From Pigmentiphaga daeguensis (lineage in GTDB: Bacteria; Pseudomonadota; Gammaproteobacteria; Burkholderiales; Burkholderiaceae_B), in assembly GCF_039523035.1 (NCBI RefSeq), contig NZ_BAAAEN010000013.1, positions 1-64,000 on the forward strand: DNA of 64,000 nucleotides, in the 5' to 3' direction. How positions within the stretch are numbered: the first letter of the stretch is position 1; each line of letters starts with the position of its first letter. Shown here piece by piece: positions 17,064-25,157 of this stretch. The notes under the pieces are model-generated. The model ran no database searches and was not told where the DNA came from. It saw nothing but the letters and a program-made list of their open reading frames with translations. The position numbers were made by a program, and so were the translations under genes.

Positions 17064-17923
17064 GCGGCCCTCCTGAGCAGCCCCTGGGGCCGCGCCGACA
17101 GCACGAGGATCATGGCGACGAAAAAGAACAGGCTGCCGTATTCCGAGGCCAGGTACTTGCTGGCCGTCTCGATCACGCCCAGCAGCAGCGCCGCGGCCAG
17201 CGTGCCGGCAATGCTGCCCATGCCGCCCACGGCCACGACCACCAGCACCAGGACCAGGTACTTGAGGGCATAGTAGGGTTCGAGCGGCATCAGTTCGGCG
17301 CCCAGCACGCCGCCCAGCGCCGCCAGCCCGCAGCCGGCGGCGAAGGTCAGTCCGCCGACCAGGCGTATGTTGATGCCCAGCGCGGCGGCCGCATCCTTGT
17401 TGTCGACCGCAGCCCGCAGCCAGACGCCGAAGCGCGAGCGCGAGACCACCAGGCCGCACAGCAGCGCCACCGCGGCTCCCATGGCGATGACCAACATGCG
17501 CTGCATGGGCAGCGTGCGCATGCCCAGGTCGACCGAGCCGGCCAGCCAGGGCGGCAGCGGAATCAGTTGTACCTGCGGCCCGAAGACGAGATTGGTGGCG
17601 GCCACGAACACGAAGGCCAGGCCGATGGTGAACAGGACCTGGTCGAGCTCCGACCGGCGATACAGGCGCCGCAGGACGACGGCTTCCAGCACCGCCCCCA
17701 GCGCCGCCGTCAGCGCGACCGCGGCGGCGACGCCCGCAGCGTAGCCCCAGGACTGGGTGCGCACCAGCCAGGCGGCCAGGTAGCCGCCGGTCATGGCGAA
17801 GGCGCCATGGGCGAGATTGATGAAGCGCATCAGCCCCAGGGTGATGGAAAGCCCCACAGAGATGATGAACAGCACCATGCCGTAGGAAATTCCGTCGATC
17901 AGGATGTTGGCGAGAATGTGCAT
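17060..17923 (-). CDS. Branched-chain-type ABC transporter permease, LivH-like
   Basis: This 287-residue inner-membrane permease starts MHILANILIDGISYGMVLFIISVGLSITLGLMRFINLAHG, the typical LivH beginning. GGMGSIAGTLAAALLLGVIE lies near residue 233. It follows the binding-protein gene by 11 bases and overlaps the livM-like gene. Together the two permeases make the channel for the solute captured by the periplasmic protein. Confidence 0.92.
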   Translation of the reverse strand: MHILANILIDGISYGMVLFIISVGLSITLGLMRFINLAHGAFAMTGGYLAAWLVRTQSWGYAAGVAAAVALTAALGAVLEAVVLRRLYRRSELDQVLFTIGLAFVFVAATNLVFGPQVQLIPLPPWLAGSVDLGMRTLPMQRMLVIAMGAAVALLCGLVVSRSRFGVWLRAAVDNKDAAAALGINIRLVGGLTFAAGCGLAALGGVLGAELMPLEPYYALKYLVLVLVVVAVGGMGSIAGTLAAALLLGVIETASKYLASEYGSLFFFVAMILVLSARPQGLLRRAA

Positions 17924-17934
17924 GGAGGCTGCGC

Positions 17935-19098
17935 CTACTTCCTGAGCCCGAAGTCCGGCTGCGGTCCGAAGTTCTCGATTTCGCGGTTGACCAGTTGGCC
18001 GCCGCTGCGCTCGACCTTGCGCAGATAGACGTTCTGGGTCACGTGGCGCGTGGCCGGATCGATGGACACGGGTCCGCGCGGGCTTTCCCAGGACAGCTTG
18101 CGGGCCGCCTCGATCGCCGCCGCGCCGTCGCGCTTGCCGCCGGTGGCCTCGATCATCCTGTGGATGACGGCCATGCCGTCCCAGGCGCCCACCGACGCGT
18201 AGTTCGCGATCGCATCCTTGCTCTGCCCGCGCAGCGCCTCGATGAATTTACGGTTGGCGTCGGAGTCGTGCGCGGCCGAGTAATGGAATGCGGTGGTCAG
18301 GCCCAGCGCGGCGTCGCCGAACTTCTGCAGGTCGAATTCATCGGTCTCCGCCGATCCCAGGAAGTCGATGCCGGCCGCGCGCAGCCCGTTCTCGTTGTAG
18401 GCCTTCACGAACCCCAGGTTGGGAGGCCCGCCGGGCAGGAAGACATAGACGCCCTGCGCGCCGCTGGCCTTGATCCGCTGCACGAAAGGAGCGAAGTCGG
18501 TGGTGCTGATGGGCATGCGGATGGACTCGACCACGGTGCCCCCGAGCCTGGCGAACTCGGTCTTAAAGGCCGTCTCGGCATCGACGCCGGGAGCGTAGTC
18601 AGTGACCGCGGTGACCATCTTGCGCTTGCCCTGCTTGTAGGCCCAGCGCGCGGCGGGAACGGTTACCTGCCAGAGGGTGTATGACGTACGGATGAAATAG
18701 GGCGACTTCTCGGTGATGTCGGAGGTCGCGGCGTTGAAGATGACCGTGGGCGTCTTCGACTGCGTGATGAGCGGCGCGACCGCCATCGCATTGGGCGTGA
18801 AGACGAAGCCCCCGAGGTAGTCCACCTTGTCCTTGACGACCAGTTCCTGCGCCAGCGCCTTCGTGCCGCTGGGATTGGGACCGCCGTTGTCACGGTAGAG
18901 CACCTGCACCTCGTGCCCGGCAAGCTTGCCTGCGTGGCTGGCCAGATAGGCCTCCACGCTGTCCTTGTAGAGCTTGCCGTAGTGGGCGAACGGGCCCGAG
19001 AACGGACCGATGACCCCCACCTTGATCGTCGCCGCCTGCGCCTGGGCGGCACAGGCCACCGCCGCGGCCGCGATGGCCCCGCCTATCAGCTTCCTCAT
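17935..19098 (-). CDS. Periplasmic amino-acid/aromatic-acid binding protein, LivK-like
   Basis: This 387-residue type I periplasmic binding protein has a signal peptide ending at about residue 22 (QAQAA). The lobe sequence then begins TIKVGVIGPFSGPFAHYGKLYKD. AGGAGAC-type ribosome-binding sequence precedes the ATG. It is the first gene of a nine-gene operon running through the permeases, ATPases, P450, ferredoxin, MarR and reductase genes. HAAT receptors with this layout bind aromatic acids as often as leucine, and the P450 partner makes a substituted benzoate plausible. Ligand specificity is inferred only from context. Confidence 0.92.
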   Translation of the reverse strand: MRKLIGGAIAAAAVACAAQAQAATIKVGVIGPFSGPFAHYGKLYKDSVEAYLASHAGKLAGHEVQVLYRDNGGPNPSGTKALAQELVVKDKVDYLGGFVFTPNAMAVAPLITQSKTPTVIFNAATSDITEKSPYFIRTSYTLWQVTVPAARWAYKQGKRKMVTAVTDYAPGVDAETAFKTEFARLGGTVVESIRMPISTTDFAPFVQRIKASGAQGVYVFLPGGPPNLGFVKAYNENGLRAAGIDFLGSAETDEFDLQKFGDAALGLTTAFHYSAAHDSDANRKFIEALRGQSKDAIANYASVGAWDGMAVIHRMIEATGGKRDGAAAIEAARKLSWESPRGPVSIDPATRHVTQNVYLRKVERSGGQLVNREIENFGPQPDFGLRK

Positions 19099-19145
19099 GT
19101 CTCCTGCTCCTCGTCTCGTGGCGAATCTTTTGTGCAGTGAGGGCG

Positions 19146-19185
19146 ATTCTGTGGCAAGAAAGTTGGTTAATCAACTAGTTGATTA
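19146..19185 (-). promoter_or_regulatory. Promoter and 18-bp palindromic operator of the P450/ABC operon
   Basis: TAATCAACT followed by AGTTGATTA (19168-19185) is a perfect 18-bp palindrome, 69 bases upstream of the first gene. On the minus strand it includes a possible -35 box, TTGATT (19174-19169), followed after 17 bases by CAGAAT (19151-19146) as a -10 box. A repressor on the palindrome would block RNA polymerase. The MarR protein encoded in the operon is the obvious candidate. Confidence 0.6.
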
Positions 19186-19394
19186 CCCTAACTTTCAGCT
19201 CGACCGTACGGGGCAGGTCCGCCGACGCGGAGGATCGCTCCGGGCGGCGCCGGTTTTGCACCTCGATTGATACCGATATATGCTTTTGCGCTTGCCGGCC
19301 GAGCCGCCCGCGAGCCACTCCCTCGGCCCCTTCCCTTTCGACGCCGGGCATGCGCCTATGCAGGCCTGCCCGACTCCCGCGCACGAAGACGCCC

Positions 19395-22300
19395 ATGGCC
19401 CTGCCCCGCAACTTGTCGTCCTTCCACGTCTACCTGTTGACCGGCGCGATGGCCGCCCTGGTCTTCATCACGGACATCTTCACTCCCATCGGCTTCGTGG
19501 AGTGGATCCTCTATATCGCGCCGGTGACCGGCTGCCTGTTGTCCCGCGATCGCATGGCCCCCTACTTCGTGGCCATCGCCTGCACCATCCTGCTTGCCAT
19601 CGGCTACGTCTGGTCGCCGACCAACGCCGAGCTGACGGCGATGGCGGCCATCAACCGGGTGATCGGGGCCATCACCCTGTTCGCGCTGGCGACGGTCGCC
19701 TCGCTGTACATCGACTCCGGCGCCAGGCTCCGGCGCATCGCCTGGATACAGGAAGGCAGGGTCAGGATGGCCACCGCGGTGCAGGGCGAGAACAGCGAAG
19801 CGGATTTCTCCACCGGCGTGCTGCGCGCGCTGGCGGACTATCTGGACGCGAAGGTGGGCGTGCTCTATTCCCTGGATGCCGGCAGGCTGCGCCGGGTCGC
19901 AGCCTGGGCGCTGCCCGAGGGCGAACGGGCGCCGGCCGAGATACCCATCGGCGACGGCGCCATCGGCCAGGCCGTGCTCGAGCGGCGGCCACTGGTCCTG
20001 CAGGGCCTTGCGTCCAGCCACCTGAAGATCGGCTCGGCGCTCGGCTCCACGGAACCGGCCGGCATCGTGGCGGCACCGCTGCTCGCGGACGGCGCCGTCG
20101 TCGGCGCCATCGAGCTCGGTTTCCTGGGAACGGATGGCGCCACGGCGGACGTCATCGACATGGTGCAGGCTGCCACGGAAGGCATAGGCGCCGGCCTCAG
20201 GGCGGCGCAGTACCGCACCCGCCTGGAGGCCCTCCTGGCCGAGACCAAGCGCCAGAGCGAAGAGCTGCAGGTCCAGCAGGAGGAACTCCGCGTTTCCAAC
20301 GAGGAACTGGAAGAACGGAGCCGGGCGCTCATGGATTCCCAGTCCAGGCTGGAGACCCAGCAGGCCGAGCTCGAGCAGACCAACCGCCAGCTGGAGGAAT
20401 ACACCGACAGCCTCGAGCGGCAGAAGAACAATCTCATCGCCGCGCAACGCGCCCTGGCCGAGAACACCCGCGCGCTGGAACGGGCCAACCAATACAAGTC
20501 CGAATTCCTGGCGAATATGTCCCACGAGTTGCGCACGCCGCTCAACAGTTCGCTGATCCTTGCCAAGCTGCTGGCCGAGAACCGGCACGGCAACCTGACC
20601 GACGAGCAAATCCGCTACGCGCAGACCATCCACTCGTCCAACACCGACCTGTTGCTGCTGATCAACGACATCCTGGATCTGTCCAGGATAGAAGCGGGCC
20701 ATATCGACATCCAGGCAGAGCCCGTCACCGTCGACAGCATTCTGGATGCGATGCGGCGGTCTTTCGAACCTGTCGCCGGCCAGAAGCAACTGCAATTCCG
20801 CGTCGAACGCGGCCAGCATGCCCCCGAAGTCCTCGTGACGGACAACCAGAGGCTGCAGCAGATCCTCAAGAATCTCCTGTCGAACGCCTTCAAGTTCACC
20901 GAGACGGGCAGCGTGACCCTGCGCGTGGCGCCGGCCGGCGAGGAGCAGGTGCGCTTCGACGTGGTGGATACCGGCATCGGCATCGCGCCGTCGCAGCAAG
21001 GCGTGATCTTCGAGGCGTTCCGCCAGGCGGACGGCACCACCAGCAGGAAATACGGCGGAAGCGGCCTGGGGCTGTCCATCTCGAAGGAGTTCGCGCAATT
21101 GCTGGGAGGCGACATCACCGTTTCCAGCGAGGTCGGTGCGGGCAGCACCTTCTCGCTCACGGTCGCGATCCATGCGCCGCAGGAAGCCGCCTCCCCGGCC
21201 GGGCCTCCTGCGCGGAACGCCGCGCCTGTCCAGCCGACGCCGCCCGCAGTACCCGACGTGCCCGCGCAGCGCGCCTCGCCCGCCGCCCCGGAAGCGCCCG
21301 CGACACCGCGCCAGGACGCCATGCCTGACGATCGCCACCAGCTCACGCGGACAGGCAGGCTGATCCTGGCCATCGAGGATGATCTCGCCTTTGCCCGGAT
21401 ACTGTACGACCTGGCCCACGAGCTGGATTTCGATTGCGTGCTGGCCATGACCGCGGTCGAAGGCATGGAACTGGCCCGCAAGCTCCAGCCCTGCGGCATC
21501 CTGCTGGACATGGGCCTGCCCGACGATTCCGGCCTGAGCGTCCTGGAACGCCTGAAGCGCGATCCGGCCACGCGGCACGTGCCGGTCCACGTGGTCTCCG
21601 TTTCCGACTACACCGAGACAGCCCTGCAACTGGGCGCCATCGGCTACACCCTCAAGCCGTCGGCGCGCGAACAGCTGGCCGGCGCGATCCAATCGCTGGA
21701 AGCCCGGCTCAGGCAGCGCTTGCGCCGTATCCTCGTGATCGAGGACGACGCGGCGCTGCGCGGCAACATACAGCTGCTGCTGCAATCCCCCGGACTCGAA
21801 CAGACGGGCGTCGGCACCATGGCCGACGCGCTGGAGCAATTGCGCACCAGGAGCTTCGATTGCGTCATCATGGACCTCGCGCTGCCCGACGGCTCGGGGT
21901 ACGACCTGCTCGAGAAAATGGCCGGCGACGGTCCCTACGCCTTCCCGCCCGTCATCGTCTACACCGGACGCTCGCTGACCACCGACGAAGAGCAGCGGCT
22001 GCGCCGCTACTCGAAGTCCATCATCATCAAGGGCGCCCGGTCGCCGGAGCGCCTGCTGGACGAAGTCACGCTGTTCCTGCACAGCGTCGAGTCGGACCTG
22101 CCGCCGGAGCAGCAGCGCATGCTGAAGGAAGCACGCAGCCGCGACTCCGCGTTCGAGGGGCGGCGCATCCTCCTGGCCGAGGACGACATCCGCAACATCT
22201 TCGCGCTGTCGCAGGTCATCGAACCGCTCGGCGCCCAGATGGAAATCGCCCGCAATGGCCGCGAAGCGCTGGAAGCCCTGGCCCGCTCGAGCGACATCGA

Positions 22301-22526
22301 CCTCGTGCTGATGGACATCATGATGCCCGAGATGGACGGATTGACCGCCATCCGCGAAATCCGCGGCCGCCCGCAGTTCGCCAAGCTGCCCATCATCGCG
22401 CTCACGGCCAAGGCCATGCCCGCCGACCGCCAGCGCTGCCTTGACGCGGGCGCGAGCGACTACATCTCGAAGCCGCTGGACGTCGACAAACTGCTCTCGC
22501 TATGCCGGGTATGGCTGCCTCAATAG
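19395..22526 (+). CDS. Hybrid sensor histidine kinase with three receiver domains
   Basis: This 1043-residue protein begins with about four transmembrane segments (residues 10-107). They are followed by a GAF-like domain (about 120-275), a long coiled coil (280-365), a HisKA domain with the phospho-accepting histidine near 377 (MSHELRTPLN) and a HATPase domain (DTGIGI, GSGLGLSISKE). A Pro/Ala-rich linker leads to three receiver domains starting near 655, 778 and 923; each keeps a phospho-accepting aspartate (LLDMGL, IMDLAL, LMDIMM). The start is placed before the first membrane segment; its ribosome-binding site is weak. CheR, CheB and a receiver-kinase gene follow, so it probably feeds a multistep phosphorelay. 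The signal is unknown. Confidence 0.9.
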   Translation: MALPRNLSSFHVYLLTGAMAALVFITDIFTPIGFVEWILYIAPVTGCLLSRDRMAPYFVAIACTILLAIGYVWSPTNAELTAMAAINRVIGAITLFALATVASLYIDSGARLRRIAWIQEGRVRMATAVQGENSEADFSTGVLRALADYLDAKVGVLYSLDAGRLRRVAAWALPEGERAPAEIPIGDGAIGQAVLERRPLVLQGLASSHLKIGSALGSTEPAGIVAAPLLADGAVVGAIELGFLGTDGATADVIDMVQAATEGIGAGLRAAQYRTRLEALLAETKRQSEELQVQQEELRVSNEELEERSRALMDSQSRLETQQAELEQTNRQLEEYTDSLERQKNNLIAAQRALAENTRALERANQYKSEFLANMSHELRTPLNSSLILAKLLAENRHGNLTDEQIRYAQTIHSSNTDLLLLINDILDLSRIEAGHIDIQAEPVTVDSILDAMRRSFEPVAGQKQLQFRVERGQHAPEVLVTDNQRLQQILKNLLSNAFKFTETGSVTLRVAPAGEEQVRFDVVDTGIGIAPSQQGVIFEAFRQADGTTSRKYGGSGLGLSISKEFAQLLGGDITVSSEVGAGSTFSLTVAIHAPQEAASPAGPPARNAAPVQPTPPAVPDVPAQRASPAAPEAPATPRQDAMPDDRHQLTRTGRLILAIEDDLAFARILYDLAHELDFDCVLAMTAVEGMELARKLQPCGILLDMGLPDDSGLSVLERLKRDPATRHVPVHVVSVSDYTETALQLGAIGYTLKPSAREQLAGAIQSLEARLRQRLRRILVIEDDAALRGNIQLLLQSPGLEQTGVGTMADALEQLRTRSFDCVIMDLALPDGSGYDLLEKMAGDGPYAFPPVIVYTGRSLTTDEEQRLRRYSKSIIIKGARSPERLLDEVTLFLHSVESDLPPEQQRMLKEARSRDSAFEGRRILLAEDDIRNIFALSQVIEPLGAQMEIARNGREALEALARSSDIDLVLMDIMMPEMDGLTAIREIRGRPQFAKLPIIALTAKAMPADRQRCLDAGASDYISKPLDVDKLLSLCRVWLPQ

Positions 22527-22546
22527 GAAAGGACCAGGGAGCCCTC

Positions 22547-23368
22547 ATGCCCACGGACAAGGATTTCGACCTGGAACTCGGCCTGCTGCTGGAAGCCATC
22601 TATCTCAAGTACCAGTACGACTTCCGCGACTACTCGCCCACTTCGCTGCGCCGGCGCATCGCGCAGGCGCTCCCCGCGTTCGACTGCAGGACGCTGTCCC
22701 AGTTGCAGGACCGCATCCTGCACGAACCCGAGGCGTTCCCCAGGCTGATGCAGTACCTGACCATCCAGGTCAGCGAGATGTTCAGGGATCCCGGCTATTT
22801 CAGGGCGCTGCGCGAGCACGTCGTGCCGGTGCTGAGAACCTACCCATCCATCAAGATCTGGGTGGCCGGCTGCAGCACCGGGGAGGAACTGTGGTCGCTG
22901 GCCATCCTGATGGAGGAGGAAGGACTGGGCGACCGCACGCTGTTCTATGCGACGGACATCCACCAGCAAGCCCTGCGCGCCGCGGAGGCCGCGATCTACC
23001 CCACCGAACGTATCGGCGAGTTCAGCCGCAACTACCTGGCCTCCGGGGGCAAGCGCTCCCTGTCGGACTACTACCATGCCGCGTACGGAGCGGCGTCGTT
23101 CGCCCGCTCGCTCAAGCCGCAGGTGGTCTTCGCCAACCACAGCCTCGCGACGGACAGCGTGTTTTCCGAGGTGCACCTGGTGTCCTGCCGCAACGTGCTC
23201 ATCTATTTCAACCGCACGCTGCAGGACCGGGCCCTGGGCCTGTTCCGCGACGCGCTCGTGCGGCGGGGATTCCTGGGACTGGGCAGCAAGGAGAACATCC
23301 GGTTCACCGCCGCCAGCGAGGCATTCGAAGACTTCGTCCCGGCCGAGAAGATCTATCGGAAACAATGA
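22547..23368 (+). CDS. CheR-type protein-glutamate methyltransferase
   Basis: This 273-residue protein has the CheR layout: an N-terminal helical domain containing RRRIAQAL, then the SAM-binding motif VAGCSTGEELWS near residue 106, ATDIHQQAL and CRNVLIYF. CheR enzymes methylate glutamates of chemoreceptors using S-adenosylmethionine. An ATG at 22502 inside the kinase gene is in frame, but GGACCAGGGAG lies just upstream of 22547, so that start is preferred. No chemoreceptor, CheA or CheW is encoded here. The methylated partner is therefore unclear; the coiled-coil region of the hybrid kinase is one possibility. Confidence 0.88.
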   Translation: MPTDKDFDLELGLLLEAIYLKYQYDFRDYSPTSLRRRIAQALPAFDCRTLSQLQDRILHEPEAFPRLMQYLTIQVSEMFRDPGYFRALREHVVPVLRTYPSIKIWVAGCSTGEELWSLAILMEEEGLGDRTLFYATDIHQQALRAAEAAIYPTERIGEFSRNYLASGGKRSLSDYYHAAYGAASFARSLKPQVVFANHSLATDSVFSEVHLVSCRNVLIYFNRTLQDRALGLFRDALVRRGFLGLGSKENIRFTAASEAFEDFVPAEKIYRKQ

Positions 23369-23369
23369 C

Positions 23370-23984
23370 ATGGACACGGCGCCCTTCCCGTCGCACCTGG
23401 AGGCCATAGCCATCGGCGCTTCCACCGGCGGCATCGAGGCATTGAGCGAACTGCTTCCGGCGCTGCGCGACGGCCTGCCGGCCACGGTTGCCGTGGTCCT
23501 GCACATCGCCCCCGCCCAGCGCAGCATGCTGGCCGCCCTGTTCGCCGGCCGCTGCGCGCTGCCCGTGGTGGAGGCGGACGACAAACAGCCCGCCGAGGCG
23601 GGACATGTCTATTTCGCGCCGCCCGACTATCATCTGCAGGCCGAAGGCGACCGGACGTGGTCGCTCACGCAGGACGAACCGGTCAATCATTCCCGGCCGT
23701 CGATCGACGTGCTGTTCGAGACCGCTGCCGACGTCTACGGCCGCGGCCTGCTCGGCATCGTCCTGAGCGGCAACAGCAGCGACGGCACGGCCGGCTTGCT
23801 CGCCATCCGCCGCGCGGGCGGCATCACCTGGGCGCAGGACCCGGATACGGCGCCCGCTCCCATCATGCCACGCAGCGCCATCGAGGCCGGCGCGGCCGAC
23901 GCCGTATTGCCACTGGCGGCCATGGCGGCCGCCCTGCGCAAGCTCGGCACGGCCCGGGGCGGCGCGCCGGCGGACCAGATCTAG
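23370..23984 (+). CDS. CheB-type methylesterase without receiver domain
   Basis: This 204-residue protein is a stand-alone CheB methylesterase domain. It has IGASTGG near residue 13 (catalytic serine), VVLHIAPAQRSMLA (histidine) and VLSGNSSDGTAG (aspartate). Normal CheB proteins carry an N-terminal receiver that controls activity; here it is absent. The gene begins one base after the CheR stop. The pair would set a reversible methylation state on an unidentified protein. Control by the following receiver-kinase protein, or constitutive activity, are both possible. Confidence 0.88.
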   Translation: MDTAPFPSHLEAIAIGASTGGIEALSELLPALRDGLPATVAVVLHIAPAQRSMLAALFAGRCALPVVEADDKQPAEAGHVYFAPPDYHLQAEGDRTWSLTQDEPVNHSRPSIDVLFETAADVYGRGLLGIVLSGNSSDGTAGLLAIRRAGGITWAQDPDTAPAPIMPRSAIEAGAADAVLPLAAMAAALRKLGTARGGAPADQI

Positions 23985-23996
23985 AAGGAAAAACGC

Positions 23997-25157
23997 ATGC
24001 CACGCTCAGTGAAGATTCTCGTGGTGGACGACATCGAGGAAAACATCGTCGCGCTGGAGGCGCTCGTGCAGCGTCCCGACGTGGAGCTGCTGCGGGCCAA
24101 TTCGGGGCCGGAGGCGCTGGAGCTGCTGCTCGGACACGACGTCGCCCTGGCACTGCTCGACGTGCACATGCCGGGCATGGACGGCTTCGAACTCGCGGAG
24201 CTGATGCGCGGCAGTCCCCGTACCCGCCACGTCCCCATCATTTTCCTGACCGCCGCCGACCGCAGCACCCATCGGACGTTCCGAGGCTACGAAGCCGGCG
24301 CGGTGGATTTCCTCTACAAGCCCCTCGACCCCCACATACTCCGCAGCAAGATCGACGTCTTCATACAGTTGCAACACCAGCGCCTGCAACTGGCCGAACA
24401 GCTCGACACACTGACGCAGCTGCTGCGCACCAACGAAATGTTCGTCGCCGTATTGGGCCACGACCTGCGCAACCCGCTGTCGGCCATCGTCAACATCTCG
24501 GAAGTCCTGGTCCAGACCGCCACGGACGACCGCACGCGGGACTGGGCGGGCCGCATCCGGAACAGCGGGACCCGGATGTCGCGCATGGTGGACCAGATGC
24601 TGGACCTCGCGCACATGCGCACGGGAACGCTCACCCTGGCCATCGGACACGAGCCGGTCGATCTCGCCGGTCTGTGCCGTGGCATCGTGCAGGAACTGGA
24701 CCCGCTGGACGACCGGCGCGCGATCCGGCTGGAGTGCTCCGGCGACACGCACGGGCATTGGGACCAGGACCGCCTGCAACAGGTTTTTTCCAACCTGCTC
24801 GGCAACGCGCTGCAGCATGGCATGCCGGGAGAGCCGGTGTCCATCAGCATAGACGGAACGAATGACGGCTCCGTCACGGTCAAGGTGGCCAATTCTGGCT
24901 CGCTCGACCCCGACGTCCGCACCCGGCTGTTCCAACCCTTCGCCACCACGGCGGGCCGGTCGCGGCCCTCCGGCGGGCTCGGGCTGGGCCTCTACATCGT
25001 CAAGGAACTGGTAGCCATCCACCAGGGCCGGTTGACGGTGAATTGCGACACCGAGGGGCTGACGGTCTTCGAAGTCGTCCTGCCGCGCCGATCCGGAACC
25101 GCCGGCGAAAACAAGGTCCCGGCCTCGCTGGCCGCGCCCTTGGCTCACCGCCGCTGA
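23997..25157 (+). CDS. Response regulator-histidine kinase fusion (REC-HisKA-HATPase)
   Basis: This 386-residue soluble protein has an N-terminal receiver (ILVVDDIEENIVAL, phospho-acceptor in LLDVHMPGMDG, lysine in YKPLD). It is followed by a HisKA domain with histidine near residue 155 (VLGHDLRNPLSAI) and a C-terminal HATPase domain (GLGLGLYIVKELVAIHQG). The glycine-rich ATP lid is shortened and the N-box is FSNLLGNALQHG. AAGGAAAAACGC upstream provides a ribosome-binding site. The architecture suits an intermediate in a relay: it can be phosphorylated at the receiver and then act as a kinase. The 3' end overlaps the convergent helicase gene by 13 bases. Confidence 0.88.
   Translation: MPRSVKILVVDDIEENIVALEALVQRPDVELLRANSGPEALELLLGHDVALALLDVHMPGMDGFELAELMRGSPRTRHVPIIFLTAADRSTHRTFRGYEAGAVDFLYKPLDPHILRSKIDVFIQLQHQRLQLAEQLDTLTQLLRTNEMFVAVLGHDLRNPLSAIVNISEVLVQTATDDRTRDWAGRIRNSGTRMSRMVDQMLDLAHMRTGTLTLAIGHEPVDLAGLCRGIVQELDPLDDRRAIRLECSGDTHGHWDQDRLQQVFSNLLGNALQHGMPGEPVSISIDGTNDGSVTVKVANSGSLDPDVRTRLFQPFATTAGRSRPSGGLGLGLYIVKELVAIHQGRLTVNCDTEGLTVFEVVLPRRSGTAGENKVPASLAAPLAHRR

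Noticed and set aside
19256..19284. Promoter TTGCAC-N17-TATGCT before the hybrid kinase gene
   Set aside because: The spacing is right but the -35 box matches only three of six positions, so it is too weak to list as a feature.
19356..22082. A 908-codon open frame on the minus strand
   Set aside because: It mirrors the hybrid kinase gene on the opposite strand. The kinase frame has all its domain motifs; this one has none.
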